From Galbula dea (lineage: Eukaryota > Chordata > Aves > Piciformes > Galbulidae): a stretch of 64,000 nt of DNA. The stretch lies in assembly GCA_013399015.1 (NCBI GenBank), contig VWZX01001048.1, forward strand, positions 248,001 through 312,000. The letters are read 5' to 3'. The translations under genes were made by a program, and so were the position numbers. The number at the start of each line of letters is the position of its first letter. Within the stretch, counting starts at the first letter, position 1. Below the pieces are notes generated by a model that searched no databases, had not been told where the DNA came from, and saw only the letters and a list, made by a program, of their open reading frames with translations. This document shows, one piece after another, positions 52,237 through 64,000 of the stretch.

Positions 52237-52897
52237 TTTCATATGGTTTTCATTTCATTAAGAGCTTTTTTCCTTTATTCAGTCAAAGACATTCTGAGGG
52301 TTGACTCATTCAACACTGAAGGACTCAGCATGACTTTGCTATATCACACACCATCTGTGAAACAGCAAAGTGGCCACTCCATTTTGCAGAGAAAACATGG
52401 TCTGACAAAAGAGATTTGCTTAGTACATTTCGTGTTTAAGCTTTGAAAGGCATTATCTTACCAGTTTTCCTGATGAAAACAAAAGGATTTTTAAAAGTGT
52501 ACTTCATTTAACCTATTTACACCCCATGTAAAATTGTGAGTTTGAAAATACTTTTCAACTATCACATATATTACAGAAAATTTAAACTGTTACAAGTATA
52601 GTAAAATACTTCCAAGGTATTTTGATTTCTAAAGATGCAGTATTCTTATAATTACACTTTTGTACTAAAACCTGATTTACTGAAAAAACTGATCAGAGTT
52701 TAAGCCTTTTCAAGGTAGCAAAGGGCATGACTTTACAAGCATACATTACACAGCAACAGTTGGGGTACAGAAGAACTGTGAAAACATAACAAACTTTAAA
52801 TTTTGTTATGCACTTCCCCAGTTATCAATCACAGCCAAAGGCATAATACAATAACATGACCTTGTTTCTATAGAAGGAAGTATTTTCTTTTACAGCA

Positions 52898-53220
52898 TTT
52901 ATTTCCAAATCTTCCTTTCCTGATTTTTTTTTTTTTTTTAATAATCTTGTTTATTACCATGGCACATGGGTAGAGGAATGTGGAAGTGCTGGGGCTTATA
53001 TGGACGAGTGTATGGATCAGAATGCAGGACTATGATGGAGTTACAAATGATCTAAGACTTGGCTGTGGAAGATGCAGTTTCACACACTTGCCTTTCCAAA
53101 CCAAAGTTCGAACTAAAAAATAAGTGAGATTTTAATAGCGATACTCTAATTTTGATGTTCCCACCATCAATAAAGGAGAAAGAGATTTTTTCCATTAAAC
53201 AGCATTTATTATCAGAAGAT
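52898..53220 (-). terminator. KLF12: Cluster of three AATAAA hexamers (candidate alternative poly(A) region)
   Basis: Sense-strand AATAAA occurs at 53220-53215, 52955-52950 and 52903-52898 within 330 nt, with an A-tract (plus-strand T run 52924-52939) between the last two. Clusters like this often mark an alternative 3' end about 4.2-4.5 kb after the stop codon, but AT-rich DNA produces such hexamers by chance. Confidence 0.25.
52924..52939. repeat. Poly-T tract
   Basis: A run of 16 T on the plus strand (poly-A on the KLF12 sense strand), lying between two AATAAA hexamers. On the KLF12 strand it is a genomic A-run where oligo-dT priming could create false 3' ends in cDNA data. Confidence 0.85.
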
Positions 53221-55970
53221 AATTTTATAAATGGCAACTAGAATACATTTTCAATGTGGCTAATCGAAAACAAGACTTATGATCACTGTTCTTCCCATTA
53301 TTATAGGAGAGAAGGGTTGTCCAGCTATTTGTCCATGCTCTGCACTGTGAGTTTACCCCAAACATCAATGTGACTGATGTAATTTTCAACACTGTTAATT
53401 TTGTTATACGTTACTTTGTCAAATAATCATATATACAAGTCAGTCTAAATCTATTTAATTAATTGTGTAAGCACGACAGAATAAGGAATACTGCATCTTC
53501 ATCCTCAAGTATAAACAGCTGTTGCAATGAGCCAATTTTACAGTGTTGAATAAAACAGGTGCTCAAAAAATAATGACAATTTAAAATTTAAAAAGTTCAG
53601 TATCAAAGCTGCTTGCTCATTACATTTTTCTATAATGCTGGCTACTGAGATTTCCTGACAAATCCACTGAATCTTTTTGAAAATATATGAAATCTGACAC
53701 TTTGTGGCATAGTTTCCCTTGTAAGCTATAATGGGCACAGTGGATATTACCCATTCTTTACTCACATTTAAAAACATAAATCTCTGCCTTTCTGAAAGGA
53801 CACTCTATATTTCTCTCTCCCAACTGCTCAATTAAGATGGACCTACTGTGTGGTGTCAGGATGAGATCTGGTATTTCTGCATGCTATGCATGATGTAAGC
53901 CTTCACCACGGTTATGAAATGCCATGGACCAACAGAGGGATACCAGGGTTTTTGAGGTAACTACCCTGGAGCAATCACCCGTGGTCTTTGCACAATCACA
54001 GAAGTTTGGTGGGTCTGAGTTGCAGCCACTGATGGAAGGACACCCTGAAAATCTGGGGTACATCAGCTCCACATCCAAGCACCCCCCTCCCACAAAGTAA
54101 CTTCTCTTAAAATATTTCTGAAGGGCAAAACAAACCGGAAAACAACCTCATAGAGTATTTGAGGTGAAAGTCTACAGTTGCTGGCATGAGTAGGAAACTT
54201 GCCAAGAATGATACTGGGTACTTGAAACCCAGTAGCAGACTACTGCTGGTTTGTAAGTGGTCTAGAGGTAACAGCAGCACAAAAAGCCCTTACAGATGTG
54301 CTGGAAAGGTTGAGGATATACTTTCTGCCTGTGAAACGAGAACATTTAGCATAGACTCCTTTGCCTTTGGCTTCATTCTTTTACTACTGACATGCTCTGT
54401 GCATGTGTCCCTTACTGTGAGTGCTGCTTTAACTCTGTATTGCTTTGGGGTTCCTTGAATAAAACCAGAGTTTCTTTCTCTTGAAGTATTTCCTATGCAT
54501 AAAATAAAGGGCAACCAGTTGAAACACACAGATGATGCACACAGATGAACCTCAGGCTCAGGAGATGAGCCTCCCCAGACATTTAATTCTTCTCAGGGCA
54601 AATCAGACCTGAGTGCTGAAATTTAAGGACTCTAAATCTTTCTCAGAGTTTTTCTCTCCTTATTGACTACAGGCGAAGCCTAAAAAGGACATTGGTCTCT
54701 CACAGTTAAACTCTGCCTTTGTAAATAATATCAGAGATGACCTCTCTCACTGCTCCTCTGTATACTACCAAAATGGCTTTAAGAGTTTTGGATCAAATAA
54801 ACTAAATTTTCTATGGGACAAAAAAAAATCAGATTCTGAAAGGAATTTTGTATGTCCTCGGTTCTTTAACTGAATTACTGCTATTCAAGTAATGAGTCAG
54901 TAAAACATTCTTGGGCAGGAAAATGATTTATCAATTGACTTGTACCTGACCTGACTTCTTTCCCTAAATACTTGGAATGACAGATCCATTTAAGGGGACA
55001 ATATTGAAGTACATAAAAGACAGACCTCAGACGTAATCCATGAACCATCTCACACACAACACTGACAACCAGTTTTTTAAACCAACAGTAGTAACACTGC
55101 TGGTAAAGACCCAGTTCTGCTGCCCTGCAATTCCTCATGGTCAATCCAGAAGCCCTGGTCTGTTGCAGCCTTCTCATGCTTTGCACAGAGACTTAGTGCC
55201 TTTGCTTCATTCCTGATTTGGAGCTGGCTACTAAAACATTGCCAAATGTTTTGGAAGTTCTTTACCAACACAGTCAATGGGAATGGACAGAGGCATTTTT
55301 GTCTTGATGGCTGCGAACAATTTGTCTTGGGTTCTGCTGACCCCTCCGCAGTGGAGTGCCTGAGCTTTGACAGTATTGCAATTCTTCTTTCAGAGAGCTG
55401 ACAAACTATCTGGTATTGGGGAATATGAAGAATGTATTTAAAAGCAATCAAATTCTGGGGCCTGTGAATGATGTTATAAAGTATTATCCCAGTCATATTA
55501 ATCCCGAATTAACTGTAATTGCTTTCAGTATCTGTATGGATATTCTGTGCTGGTTTTTCTTAAAGATTATCTCAATTTCAGAATCTCCCAACATTACTAT
55601 GGTTGCTTTAGGAATCAGGAATTAATTCAGACTGGTCAAACACTTAAAAATTAACAAGTGGCATCACAAATTTAATCCATGCAATTCCTGGACCCAAATA
55701 TTAATAATTAAATGCATTGCAAAAGACCTTTATGTATACATCTTTCACCTCTAAGCTATAAAAATCTGAACACTTAAAAAATCTTGTCAAGCCTCTTCTT
55801 TGTCAAATTTAGCTGAATAGGCATATCCTTGTGAGGAAAGAGAACAGAAAAACACTATTCTGTTTGCGTGAACAACTGATGATTAAGAGTTTCTCTCTTT
55901 CCTACATAATTCAATTAATACAAATTGGTTCACAATTATAGGGCTGTATGGGAATGATCAAGAATTTCCT

Positions 55971-55976
55971 TTTATT
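55971..55976 (-). terminator. KLF12: Candidate proximal polyadenylation signal in KLF12 3' UTR
   Basis: This is the first canonical AATAAA met after the stop codon on the sense strand, about 1.4 kb downstream of TGA. Use of it would give a much shorter UTR isoform lacking all four Pumilio-type sites. No flanking evidence beyond the hexamer is visible. Confidence 0.25.
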
Positions 55977-56985
55977 TAATCTGAAAAGGCTTGGATTGAA
56001 AATCCCAGCACAGGCAGCCACTGGTACCCATATAAAGGGCCATTTATATCATACTAGACAGCTGGCAAAATCTTGTTATTTTCTAATGCCCAGGGAGAAA
56101 CCTAATGTCTTGCAGAACACCACTGCAGAAACATTTCTCCTTCGTACTTATGGTTCATCCACTGACTTCTCAACGATCCACTCTTTCCTTTTTCTTTCTG
56201 GCTTCTCAGACACAAGTATTATGTTGAAGTAAATGAAAGTACTTAATTGTAGTTCCTAGGCAGGTCAGTGAAACCATTAGAAATATTAACTCAAATATCT
56301 CATGTGCTATTTCTGCATACCCTCCCCTTCTTCTGTTGGTGTGGAGTATATTATTGTCTCGAGAGCCATTTTACTTGTTATTGCTTTTTTCTCTGCAAAA
56401 GATTCAGCCATTTCTTCTCGGTTTTTTTTTGTTTGTATATTCAGTTCCATTTCATGAATAGCTACACCACTAATTTTGGTACCAGTGAGTATAAGATCTG
56501 ACTATTTCCTTGTGTTCAAATAATGGTCATGAGGAAGTGGATAACTGCATGAACGAAAAGAGCACATTGAGATTGGGGTAGTAATTTTGAGATGGGCTCT
56601 TTCTATACTAATCCGAAAACAGTTCTAAATAAGCCCATGGTAAAATACAGATGCTTAATATTGTACTTTCAGCCCCTTGTTTACTTTACAGACGTCAACA
56701 ACAACAAAAGAAAAAAAAAGATAAAAGAAAAAGGTTAAATGGCTGGTGTCTTCTAGGGCATAATGACAAGTTGTAGTCCAAAGTTAAAATTCCACCATCA
56801 TTAGTGCAAAAGTCTGCTCAAGCGACCCTTTAGCTCCACAGTGTGGACCTCTCCAGCAGAATCTTCTTGCCTACTCACATGTAGCTTGTATGCAGCACAG
56901 CTTAGTCGTAATGCTGACACTGGCCAGATGGTATTCAAAACAAGGGGAAAAGATGGGATAATAAAGGTGTAGCGGTCTTGCTCTA

Positions 56986-57000
56986 ATCATCATCATCATC
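56986..57000. repeat. (ATC)5 microsatellite in the putative 3' UTR
   Basis: Five perfect ATC units, about 400 nt after the KLF12 stop codon. It reads GAT on the sense strand. Confidence 0.85.
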
Positions 57001-57403
57001 CATTTGTAGTATCTAATCTTTTAACCAGAAGTGATTTTTCAGGGAAAAAATGTCCGACAGCTGAGAAAACATACAAGCTATAAACATTTTTTGTCATAGG
57101 ATGCAGCATGGAAAATAATGCCCATTCCTATAGCATGTTGGCTGCTATTTCCCAGGTGATTGTGATGACATTTTCAGGGGGTAGCCATGCTAAGGGGCAG
57201 ACAGGTTTAACTTCAGATGGCGAGGAGAAGAGTGGCACTTCTTTTCCTGCTTTTTTTTCTTTTTTAAAGTTATTATTTTGTCTTACGGACATCAGGGAAA
57301 GCCCTGGCTGTTAACACTGTAGAGGGGAATTCAGCCCTGCTGAATTTCCTCTGGGTAGTTAAGAGACCCAGCTCTTAAACTCGTCTGGAACAGGTAGTGT
57401 TTC

Positions 57404-57585
57404 TCAAACCAGCATGTGCCTGCGGCGGTGGAGCGCCAAGTGATCTGAGCGGGAAAAGCTGCGGTCACAGTCTGCACACTTGAATGGCTTCACTCCCGTG
57501 TGCTTGCGGTAATGCCTCGTCAGTTCGTCGGAGCGAGCAAACTTCCAGGTGCAGCCTTCCCAGGTACATTTGTAGGGTTTTTCTC
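57404..57585 (-). CDS. KLF12: KLF12 last coding exon (zinc fingers 2-3 and C-terminus)
   Basis: Seen: on the minus strand an AG acceptor is followed by GA completing a split Gly codon (phase-1 intron), then 59 codons and TGA at 57406-57404. The exon opens inside the TGEKP linker. Finger 2 has Cys6 and Cys11 with His24 and His28; finger 3 has Cys36 and Cys39 with His52 and His56. The recognition helices read RSDELTR and RSDHLAL, the KLF pattern that contacts GC-rich CACCC/GT boxes. Known: KLF12 (AP-2rep) is a nuclear repressor that recruits CtBP through an N-terminal PVDLS motif; that motif and finger 1 lie in exons beyond the window. Paralogue choice: the tail HRRRHMLV together with HYRKHTGVKPFKCADC matches KLF12, whereas I recall KLF3 with RKRHMLV and HFRKHTGIKPF, and KLF8 without the HMLV end. 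The open frame continues upstream to 57598, but those codons are the polypyrimidine tract and not protein. KLF3 is the only realistic alternative. Confidence 0.93.
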
Positions 57586-57627
57586 CTGGGAGAGACAAAA
57601 GAAAGAAAAGGGGGAGAGGGAAAAACA
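57586..57627 (-). other. KLF12: Splice acceptor and polypyrimidine tract of the last KLF12 intron
   Basis: Read on the minus strand, a long run of C and T with few purines ends in CCCAG directly before GAGAAAAACCC. This is a strong acceptor. It sits exactly in the TGEKP linker, where KLF genes commonly carry an intron, and it sets the phase-1 junction used for the exon call. Confidence 0.88.
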
Positions 57628-60553
57628 GGTGGTGACTTTCCCCTTGTTGCTCTTAATCCCCATAACCCCTTCTGCACACTTCCCATGAACACTCACTGCC
57701 TAGGGGTTGCTTTAGGCCAAATTACGCAATTACGAGGTACTGAATCTGCTACATGTAAGGAAAGGGCCTTGAGATTTCTCATTCCTGTGGCATTCACATG
57801 ACTAAGAAAATCAACAGGATTAAGACAACAATATAGATCCTACCTTGCAGGGGTGATGCAGAGATTAACATCAGGACAAAGGGCTATGTAATTATGCTTA
57901 TGATTACCCATTTCAGTTTGCTACCCTCATCTCACCAGGCTACACTTTCTCTGAAAATGGCCAGATCACCTGATATTTCAGGAATTTGTGACAAGCTGCC
58001 ACATTCTTCCAATTATTCTATGAAGTTCATGAAGGTTTCTAATTATTTGTGAAAACAACACTGGAGGAAACTTCCTAGCAAGCTGGTAAAACTGAACTAT
58101 GATTTCCCAATTAAACATAAAAGTTCAATCTGCAAAACAACCTCTATATTTATTGCACTTTCAGTAAAATAAATTTTGTATGTAGGATGTTACCAGGAAT
58201 GGTGTACAATTTTTAAATGTACTCAGCCTTGGGACCTGTGCACCACTGTCGATAAATACCCATTTACTTCAATGAGACCATACTTGGGCTAAGACTAGAT
58301 TTTTGGAAAATCTCACACTCTGCTTTTTATTTAAAGGTAAGCATGATACACATCCCATGTTCTATGTCAAATCATGTCAGAGGAGGAGTTTAATAAAGCA
58401 AAATTGTATTTTGTGCTTTCATAAAACCCCTTTTTTGCCATATTTGTAGGCTATACTTACTCGTGATTTCTATTACCAGCCCTGAATATCTACATGTTAA
58501 AAGCTCTTGGCAGTTACCTTGATCCCACAGTTGAGTACGTACCAGAACCGAGAAAGGGAAACTGCGTGAGGTCTGCATGTATCTTCCTTTGGTGTGTCAA
58601 AAATGATTTCCACCTCCCCTTCTGATACCAGCTAATCACAACCAGGACAACCAAACAGCAATGCTGCAACAACTGTTTCCTTCATCAGGTACAATCATTC
58701 CTCAGTTATTTATTATCTCTCATGAATCATGAGCAGCTTGCAAGAAACTATTTCAATTACATGGAACAGTGACGCAACAATTGCTTTGTCATAGCAGCAC
58801 CTCCCTCCATGTGTCTCTTCAAAAGTCAATAAATGCTTTTCTGAGAGCCCTTGAGGTTTCAAAAGAAAATTTCCAAGTAAGAACATCATCACAAAGTTCA
58901 AACAGCCCTGAAAAGTCCAGCTGAATTGGCCACTGGTACCTCTGTAAGGAAATTGGATGCTGTACAGGCACGTCAGCAGGGTTATCAGCAACATTTGAGC
59001 TCCTTGGGTTGGTACCTTCTGTGCACCATCTGGGCTGTGCTGCAGTTTTGATGTCAGACGGGGGTGGGAAACAGTTGCTGTGAGGAGAACACAGCAATCC
59101 AGACTCTGAGGTGACCACAGCCCATAGCTGCACCATCAACGACTTAGCCTAGATAATTTAGAGTTCTCAGCCAAGCATAAAGCACTATATAGCATTCATT
59201 GTCCCTGGGTCCCCTGGGTGGCTTCAGCACTGGGTGCCTGGAATCTGGCAGCTGCTGCAAGCTGGATGGGCATGAGCTACACGGCAGATGGAGGGTAGCA
59301 TGCTCTTGCCAATGACACACTGCTACAAAATGTGCTCAGATTTGCCACTGAACTGTCTTACATACATATCCTTGCCACAAACAGTTGGTGCAAAGTACTC
59401 TACAAATATAGCAGTTCCCTCATCCAACTTGGCAGGTCTATCCTAATGTTCTCATCACACTACATCAAGTTTCCAAGTGGAACGATTGCCCATCCGTCCT
59501 CAATGCACTTTTTTTTTAGACTCCAGATACTGCCCTAGTTGGTTTCTTTGATCACAGAGAATTGCAGAGCAATGTGTGTGAATATTTCTTAAGCTTTGGA
59601 TTCTTATTTAAAAGCATCTGAAATTCTAAGTCTCTCCTACCACGAGATCCTTCTCCTGCAATAGCCTCTTTGGTACAAAAAATTCTAGATCTTCATTCCT
59701 TGGTAGAAGACAAACAGAGAACCCAATGCAGAAAGGGATGGTTGGTGAAAGAGAAATACCAGAAATAGTTTGTTCATCCATTAAAACAGTATCACTTTGG
59801 GTAGGAAATGAAAGTCAGCTAATGGAAAGGTGTGAGTGCAGACCACTTGGCTGGAGTTCCCTGATGTTACCTCCAGTCTCCCTCTTCCACAAGTCCAGCT
59901 TACCCAGCCCCAATAAAGCTACGTGAAAATGACAGGACTAACAACATTCCTCTCAAGCTACTTACATCCCTGAAGGAAAATCACTCAACCTAAAAAGACC
60001 TTTCACAATTTCCAACTGACTATATATGTATAGCATAAGAATAAAAAAACCTTGCAAAGAAGCATTACTCTCAAAACATTTACACATATGCATCTTAAAA
60101 AGGCCAGTGTAAAGAAAATCGAAAGAAACGATTTTTCATAAAGATTAATCAACATTTTACGCATTTTTTTAGGGGAAGAATAATAATATTGCCTTTCTAT
60201 GAATTACCTGTGGATGGATCAGTGCTAGAATGTTCTTCATAGGCAATACTATCTTAACCTTTCATTTAGTAACATCCCAGACATGAAGACTGACCACTGA
60301 ATGTGTAAAAGCCAGAAGATCCAGGAGTTCAAGGGGTAGAGAAAAGATCAGCAGGAGCAGAATTGCTAGAGGATGGGAAGCTGGTGTCAGGTGATCACAC
60401 ATCAGCTTTGACTGATGAGCCTGAGCACCCATAACTGAAATTCTCAGTACAATCCACAGAGAGAAGCCAGACCTCAGCAGCATAACCCAGAAAGCAGTGA
60501 GTAAAGAGGTGAACAAAACTGGTTTGTTAATTGGAAAAAACTAGCCCCAGTGC

Positions 60554-60599
60554 TTGTTTGTTTGTTTCTATCTATGTATGTATCTACCTATCTATCTAA
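60554..60599. repeat. Compound microsatellite (GTTT)n then TATC/TATG-type
   Basis: Three GTTT units pass directly into imperfect TATC/TATG/TACC tetranucleotides. It is likely length-polymorphic. Confidence 0.8.
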
Positions 60600-63164
60600 T
60601 ATCTGTTTCCATTTCAAGACTGAATTGCAGTGAGGCTGAAGTGAAATACTCAAGCATTTTGGCTCAGACACTTCTGCCTCTATGTGAGCTCTTCAGCTTA
60701 AGTGTTTAAGAAATCTTTGAGTTCAAGGTGGGTGCGTTTCGGCTCCTTCAGTGGCTTGGCAGCCCTGGGAGCAAGGGTGCAGAGTTACTGTCATGCACCC
60801 AAGCACTCAAATTCTCACTCACCTCCAAGGAGCAAAAAAGCAGGTAGTGTGAGTCTTGCCCAGGGTAGTGGAAACATGGGAATGAATGAGAAGACGAAAC
60901 AGTGGACAGCTTTGGAAAATGGCAGTAAAGAGAGCTGTAGAAAGAGACAAAGAACCTAAGGCAATTAACACAAGGAGAAAAATGAAACTAGAAAAAGATA
61001 AAACCTTGTTAGCTAGTTCAATCTTCAGAATCTGTAAAGTTTAAGTCTAAAAGAGGCTACCCAATTGAAAATAAATGCCTGAAGCTATGAACATTTTCAC
61101 AGGAGCTGACTTTGTACTTTTGGACCTGTCTTTGAGAGCTCTATTGTTTTGATTTGAAACAAAAAGATCCCAAAACACAGATAAATTGTATTCTGATGCT
61201 ATTTTGCACCTTTGTCTTACAAAACATGGACAGTGAACAGTATGCCATAACAGGCATTGACATGGATCAAGTGGGACCCTTGAGCATGAAGTTCTTCTAG
61301 ACAGTTCCCCGTAGAAAACAAGTATTTTCTATTTTTTGAGGAAGTTAATTAAGAAGTTTTAAAGGTGTGACTCAATGCCCCAAAAGGAACCAGTCATTTT
61401 TTTTTAAATTTTCTATTAACAAAACATATATTTCTAAGAGCCCTCCAAAACCTTACTTTTGTAGTCCAGATGCCACAATCCAAATCAGTTTAATTACTTT
61501 TACGATAGCATTTTTCCTATCCTACTATGACTTCTATTTCTTAAGCACTTAAGAACACAGTTACAATGGTTACTCATTAAATCACCGTAAACTACAGCAA
61601 ATAATGAATTAATAATGCTGAATAATGATCACTGTTCAGCCAGTCCTTCCAAAAGTTTCCACCCTCCCCACAGCCCAACATCTGTCTTCCCATATTCTTA
61701 TTCATGTACTTTAGCATTTGGAATGTCATTCACCCAAGGAAATAAATCTCTTTCCAACTTTTATTTTACAACTTGATGACATTCACATATTCCTTTAAAA
61801 GAGAAAAGCCCTGTGTAGGTACCAGCAGGAGCCTATGCCATGTAACAGATGATGGGACCAGGGTCTGTTCTACCCCAGGAGAATTTCTCATGTGGTATGG
61901 TACTCAGCAGTAATCCTCTGCCCATCAGCTAGCTGGTATCATGGTATTTGATGCCAGACACTTCAAAGACAAGCAACATGAAACCACCATGTAAATAGTT
62001 ATGGGTTATTCTGCCAGCAGGGAAACTGGTCTGGAGCTCCATGAAACAGAGCTGGGCTTATGTTCCCTAGGCAAGGAATTTTATTTACTGCAATTGCAGA
62101 TGCCCTGTGTACTCGCTGCACACTTGTAGTTCCTTTCATTTGTGTATTATTCAAGCCTCATTCATTCATCAGTTTAGCAGGCTCTTGGCAACCATGTCAT
62201 TCAGTAACAACAAAGTAACACTGTCTACTACCATGACATAAAACGTCCTACTGATGAATTTCTACACTGATTTATTTCTCTGGCATAAACTCATCTCTCC
62301 TTCTTTTATTACAGGTAAGTGCCTGTCCCTTCTTATTTGTGTCCTCTTCAGACATTTCCATCTATCCAATTTTTCTGCATATGGACTTGTCACCATGATT
62401 CTGAGTTATCACATCATTTTCTCTGTAGCCCCTTTCTGCAATGGTGCTCAGCATTTTGAAACACTGGTCACATTTTTCTTCCAAATAAGAATAAACTAGA
62501 AAATAAACATAAGGGACTGTTCAAGGCTACAGACTTAGCCATCTAGTCAGATTTTTCTGTATTTAAGCTTTCATCATCCTATGAAAGAGCCACAAGCTGG
62601 AATTCCACTTTTGAGAATGACAAAGTTAGAAAAGCACTTGGTTTATCTGTTTGTGTAGTGTTTCCAGACTGGAGTCTCTGTCTAATGTTTGACGCTGTTA
62701 AATTTTCTGGTCAAAGTCAACAGATCTGCAGCTTTGCAGGGTTGAAGACATCTGGTGATTCCTGGTTTGGTTTCTGCTACAGGATATTATGCAACATATA
62801 AAAGGTGTAGTATCTGTGTCAGCTGGTTTCAACTCCCACATAAACACCAGAAATGTTCTGAAACATATGGGACAGTCACACTGCACCCATACTGAGAGGA
62901 CTCTTAAGGGGAAATAATTGAAAAAAATTGAAAATCCCAAATGATGGCAAATTAGATTTTGCATTTCTACTAAAAATAAGCAATTTCAGGCAGAAAAGAA
63001 TCTTTTTACAGCAAAAACAATATATGATAATGAGCATCCTCGGGCACACCCAGAGGAAGAGGGCAGCTTTGCATTTAGACCCAGGGTAAAGGGAAAAAAG
63101 ACAACTCTTATGTTTTGTGTGACATTTTTATTAGTATAATTTTTTAATGAAAAATCATCAGGGC

Positions 63165-63330
63165 ACTTATAAAGCACTTTCCAACTTCAAAGTGCCTTAT
63201 AAAGCTTTAAAAAAACGTAATCTTTCCTAAAAGTCTGTGTTCATAATAGCACTGTGTAACAAATATCACGTCCATTCTGCAGGTAGGAAAATCAGCACAG
63301 CAAGCATCAGCTCCCTTCCCAAAACACCAA
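63165..63330 (+). mobile_element. Possible ancient MIR/L2-like fragment in KLF12 intron
   Basis: The order AAAGCACTTT..AAAGTGCCTTATAAAG, a ~60-bp spacer, then CCATTCTGCAGGTAGGAAAATC.GCACAG resembles the 3' end shared by L2 and MIR elements (CAAAGTGCTTTACAAA ... CCATTTTACAGATGAGGAAA.TGAGGCACAG). The identity is moderate and judged by eye. Confidence 0.38.
63167..63202. repeat. Inverted repeat, 14-bp arms with one mismatch, 8-nt loop
   Basis: TTATAAAGCACTTT at 63167-63180 pairs with AAAGTGCCTTATAA at 63189-63202, with one mismatch and an 8-nt loop between. It lies within the possible MIR/L2-like scrap. Confidence 0.8.
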
Positions 63331-64000
63331 AGAAAGTGAACAGCAATGCTGTGACTTACTTATTAGGAACACCTTACTCTCTGTAATGAAACTGCTAGAT
63401 CTCAGTTTGTCCCTTTAAGAGTCTGAAATATTTTCAATCATTTTGATGAAAAAATCCAATTCAACTATTTAGATGTCTCTCTAAAGGCCATTTGGGATCT
63501 ATTTCCACGCTACTGATTCACTGTGTCTCTTCAGTGAACAGGGTGAATTTGACTTTTGTGTTTCAGAATTGTCAAATATGCAAATAAAATATTTGTTTGG
63601 GAAGAGATTAAAGTTTCGTATCAATTGAGCAAGTCTGGGAAAACATTTTTCTACATGTGAAACAGGAACATACTGTGCTGCTTGTGACTTGTCTTGAAAT
63701 ACAAGTTTTTTATTCCTTGTACTCAAACTTATGCAAAGCACAAGGACATGTTTTTTTCATGTGAAAACTGGGAACAAACCAATTTCTTCAATTCAAAAAC
63801 ACAGTGACAACCTCCACTCTAAACCAGCTCCCAAAGAAACAAACAAAAAGGCTCCAAAGGATGCGCTTTGTCTCACTCATTTTTACACAAACAAGTTATC
63901 TGTTGTGTGCTCTGTGCTAGAAGGCAGATTCAAGCAAAGACCAGGACTCTGGTGTGCTGGGCTGCGGCAGAAACAAAGCATTAAAAACCTCACATCCCAT

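Larger units (their letters stand above)
48400..57403 (-). other. KLF12: Putative KLF12 3' untranslated region (~9 kb)
   Basis: Inference: the sequence after the stop codon is AT-rich and holds no CR1 that I can find, unlike the desert beyond it. It contains sense-strand AATAAA hexamers at 55976-55971, 53220-53215, 52955-52950, 52903-52898, 48959-48954 and 48425-48420. Sense-strand UGUANAUA (Pumilio-type) sites occur at 53437-53430, 52521-52514, 49924-49917 and 48719-48712. Mammalian KLF12 mRNAs are, from memory, about 10 kb with a very long 3' UTR, so the most distal signal gives a plausible full length. A shorter UTR ending at one of the nearer signals is equally compatible with sequence alone. 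Reading frames inside it (for example 53538-53777, 54186-54458, 55077-55496) have no recognisable product. Confidence 0.55.
57586..64000 (-). other. KLF12: 3' part of the last KLF12 intron (continues beyond window)
   Basis: Apart from the acceptor, this 6.4 kb holds no exon I can recognise. The zinc finger 1 exon, expected further upstream in the gene, is not in the window. Contents seen: a GTTT/TATC-type microsatellite at 60554-60599, a hairpin and probable ancient MIR/L2-like scrap at 63165-63330, and AT-rich unique sequence. No CR1 copy was recognised. Short open frames (for example 58713-58994 and 58819-59139 on minus, 60702-60959 on plus) show no domain and are taken as chance. Confidence 0.8.

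Noticed and set aside
53985..54030. AATCACAGAAGTTTGGTGGG resembling a CR1 3' end
   Set aside because: Only the first ~20 bases resemble CR1; the following sequence lacks the GGAAGGGACC and CATCTAGTCC blocks seen in real copies.
57586..57598. Upstream extension of the zinc-finger frame as a possible start
   Set aside because: The first codon is TTG, not ATG, and the codons are the polypyrimidine tract and CAG acceptor of the intron.
57465..57692. 75-codon frame overlapping the KLF12 exon in another phase
   Set aside because: It is a shadow of the zinc-finger frame and runs through the splice acceptor.
1..64000. CRISPR arrays, operons, tRNA or rRNA genes, endogenous viral genes
   Set aside because: Looked for spaced repeats, clustered co-directional frames, cloverleaf-like motifs and gag/pol/env-type protein words; none was recognised. 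The only reverse-transcriptase words belong to CR1 LINEs.

Overview
The window looks like bird nuclear DNA. It is AT-rich, has no prokaryote-style gene packing, and carries 5'-truncated CR1 LINE fragments whose 3' ends finish in the avian-type 8-mer ATTCTGTG. One typical vertebrate coding exon is present. Crocodilians and turtles also carry CR1, so 'bird' is an inference rather than a proof, and I cannot name the species.

The only protein-coding exon I can defend is at 57404-57585 on the minus strand. It is the last coding exon of a Kruppel-like factor, with zinc fingers 2 and 3 and the C-terminal tail ending HMLV. The residues that separate paralogues point to KLF12, a CACCC/GT-box-binding transcriptional repressor. 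The gene runs right to left. Bases 57586-64000 are the 3' part of its last intron, which continues past the window edge. Bases 57403 down to about 48400 fit a roughly 9-kb 3' untranslated region: no recognisable CR1 copy, several AATAAA signals, and at least four Pumilio-type UGUANAUA sites.

From 1 to about 48400 the window is a gene desert downstream of KLF12. In tetrapods the neighbour across such a desert is, from memory, KLF5. It holds five clear CR1 fragments (14093-14925, 23990-24702, 36967-37747, 42066-42506 on minus; 46376-46580 on plus) and two much older CR1-like scraps (22187-22335 plus; 24859-24922 minus). Simple A-rich, T-rich and TA-rich tracts are scattered through it. The dozens of 60-160-codon reading frames have no recognisable domains, and I regard them as chance frames.

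The most unusual stretch is 42.9-44.9 kb. There a ~60-bp unit occurs twice about 1.2 kb apart, one copy ending in a 13-bp-arm hairpin. Between and beside the copies lie a possible conserved regulatory block, a sharply GC-rich block and a long alternating purine-pyrimidine tract. A second point of interest is a G-run-rich, U-rich stretch on the sense strand of the putative KLF12 3' UTR (52133-52186) that could form a long-loop RNA G-quadruplex. I found no undescribed gene system; everything else is ordinary avian intergenic or intronic DNA.
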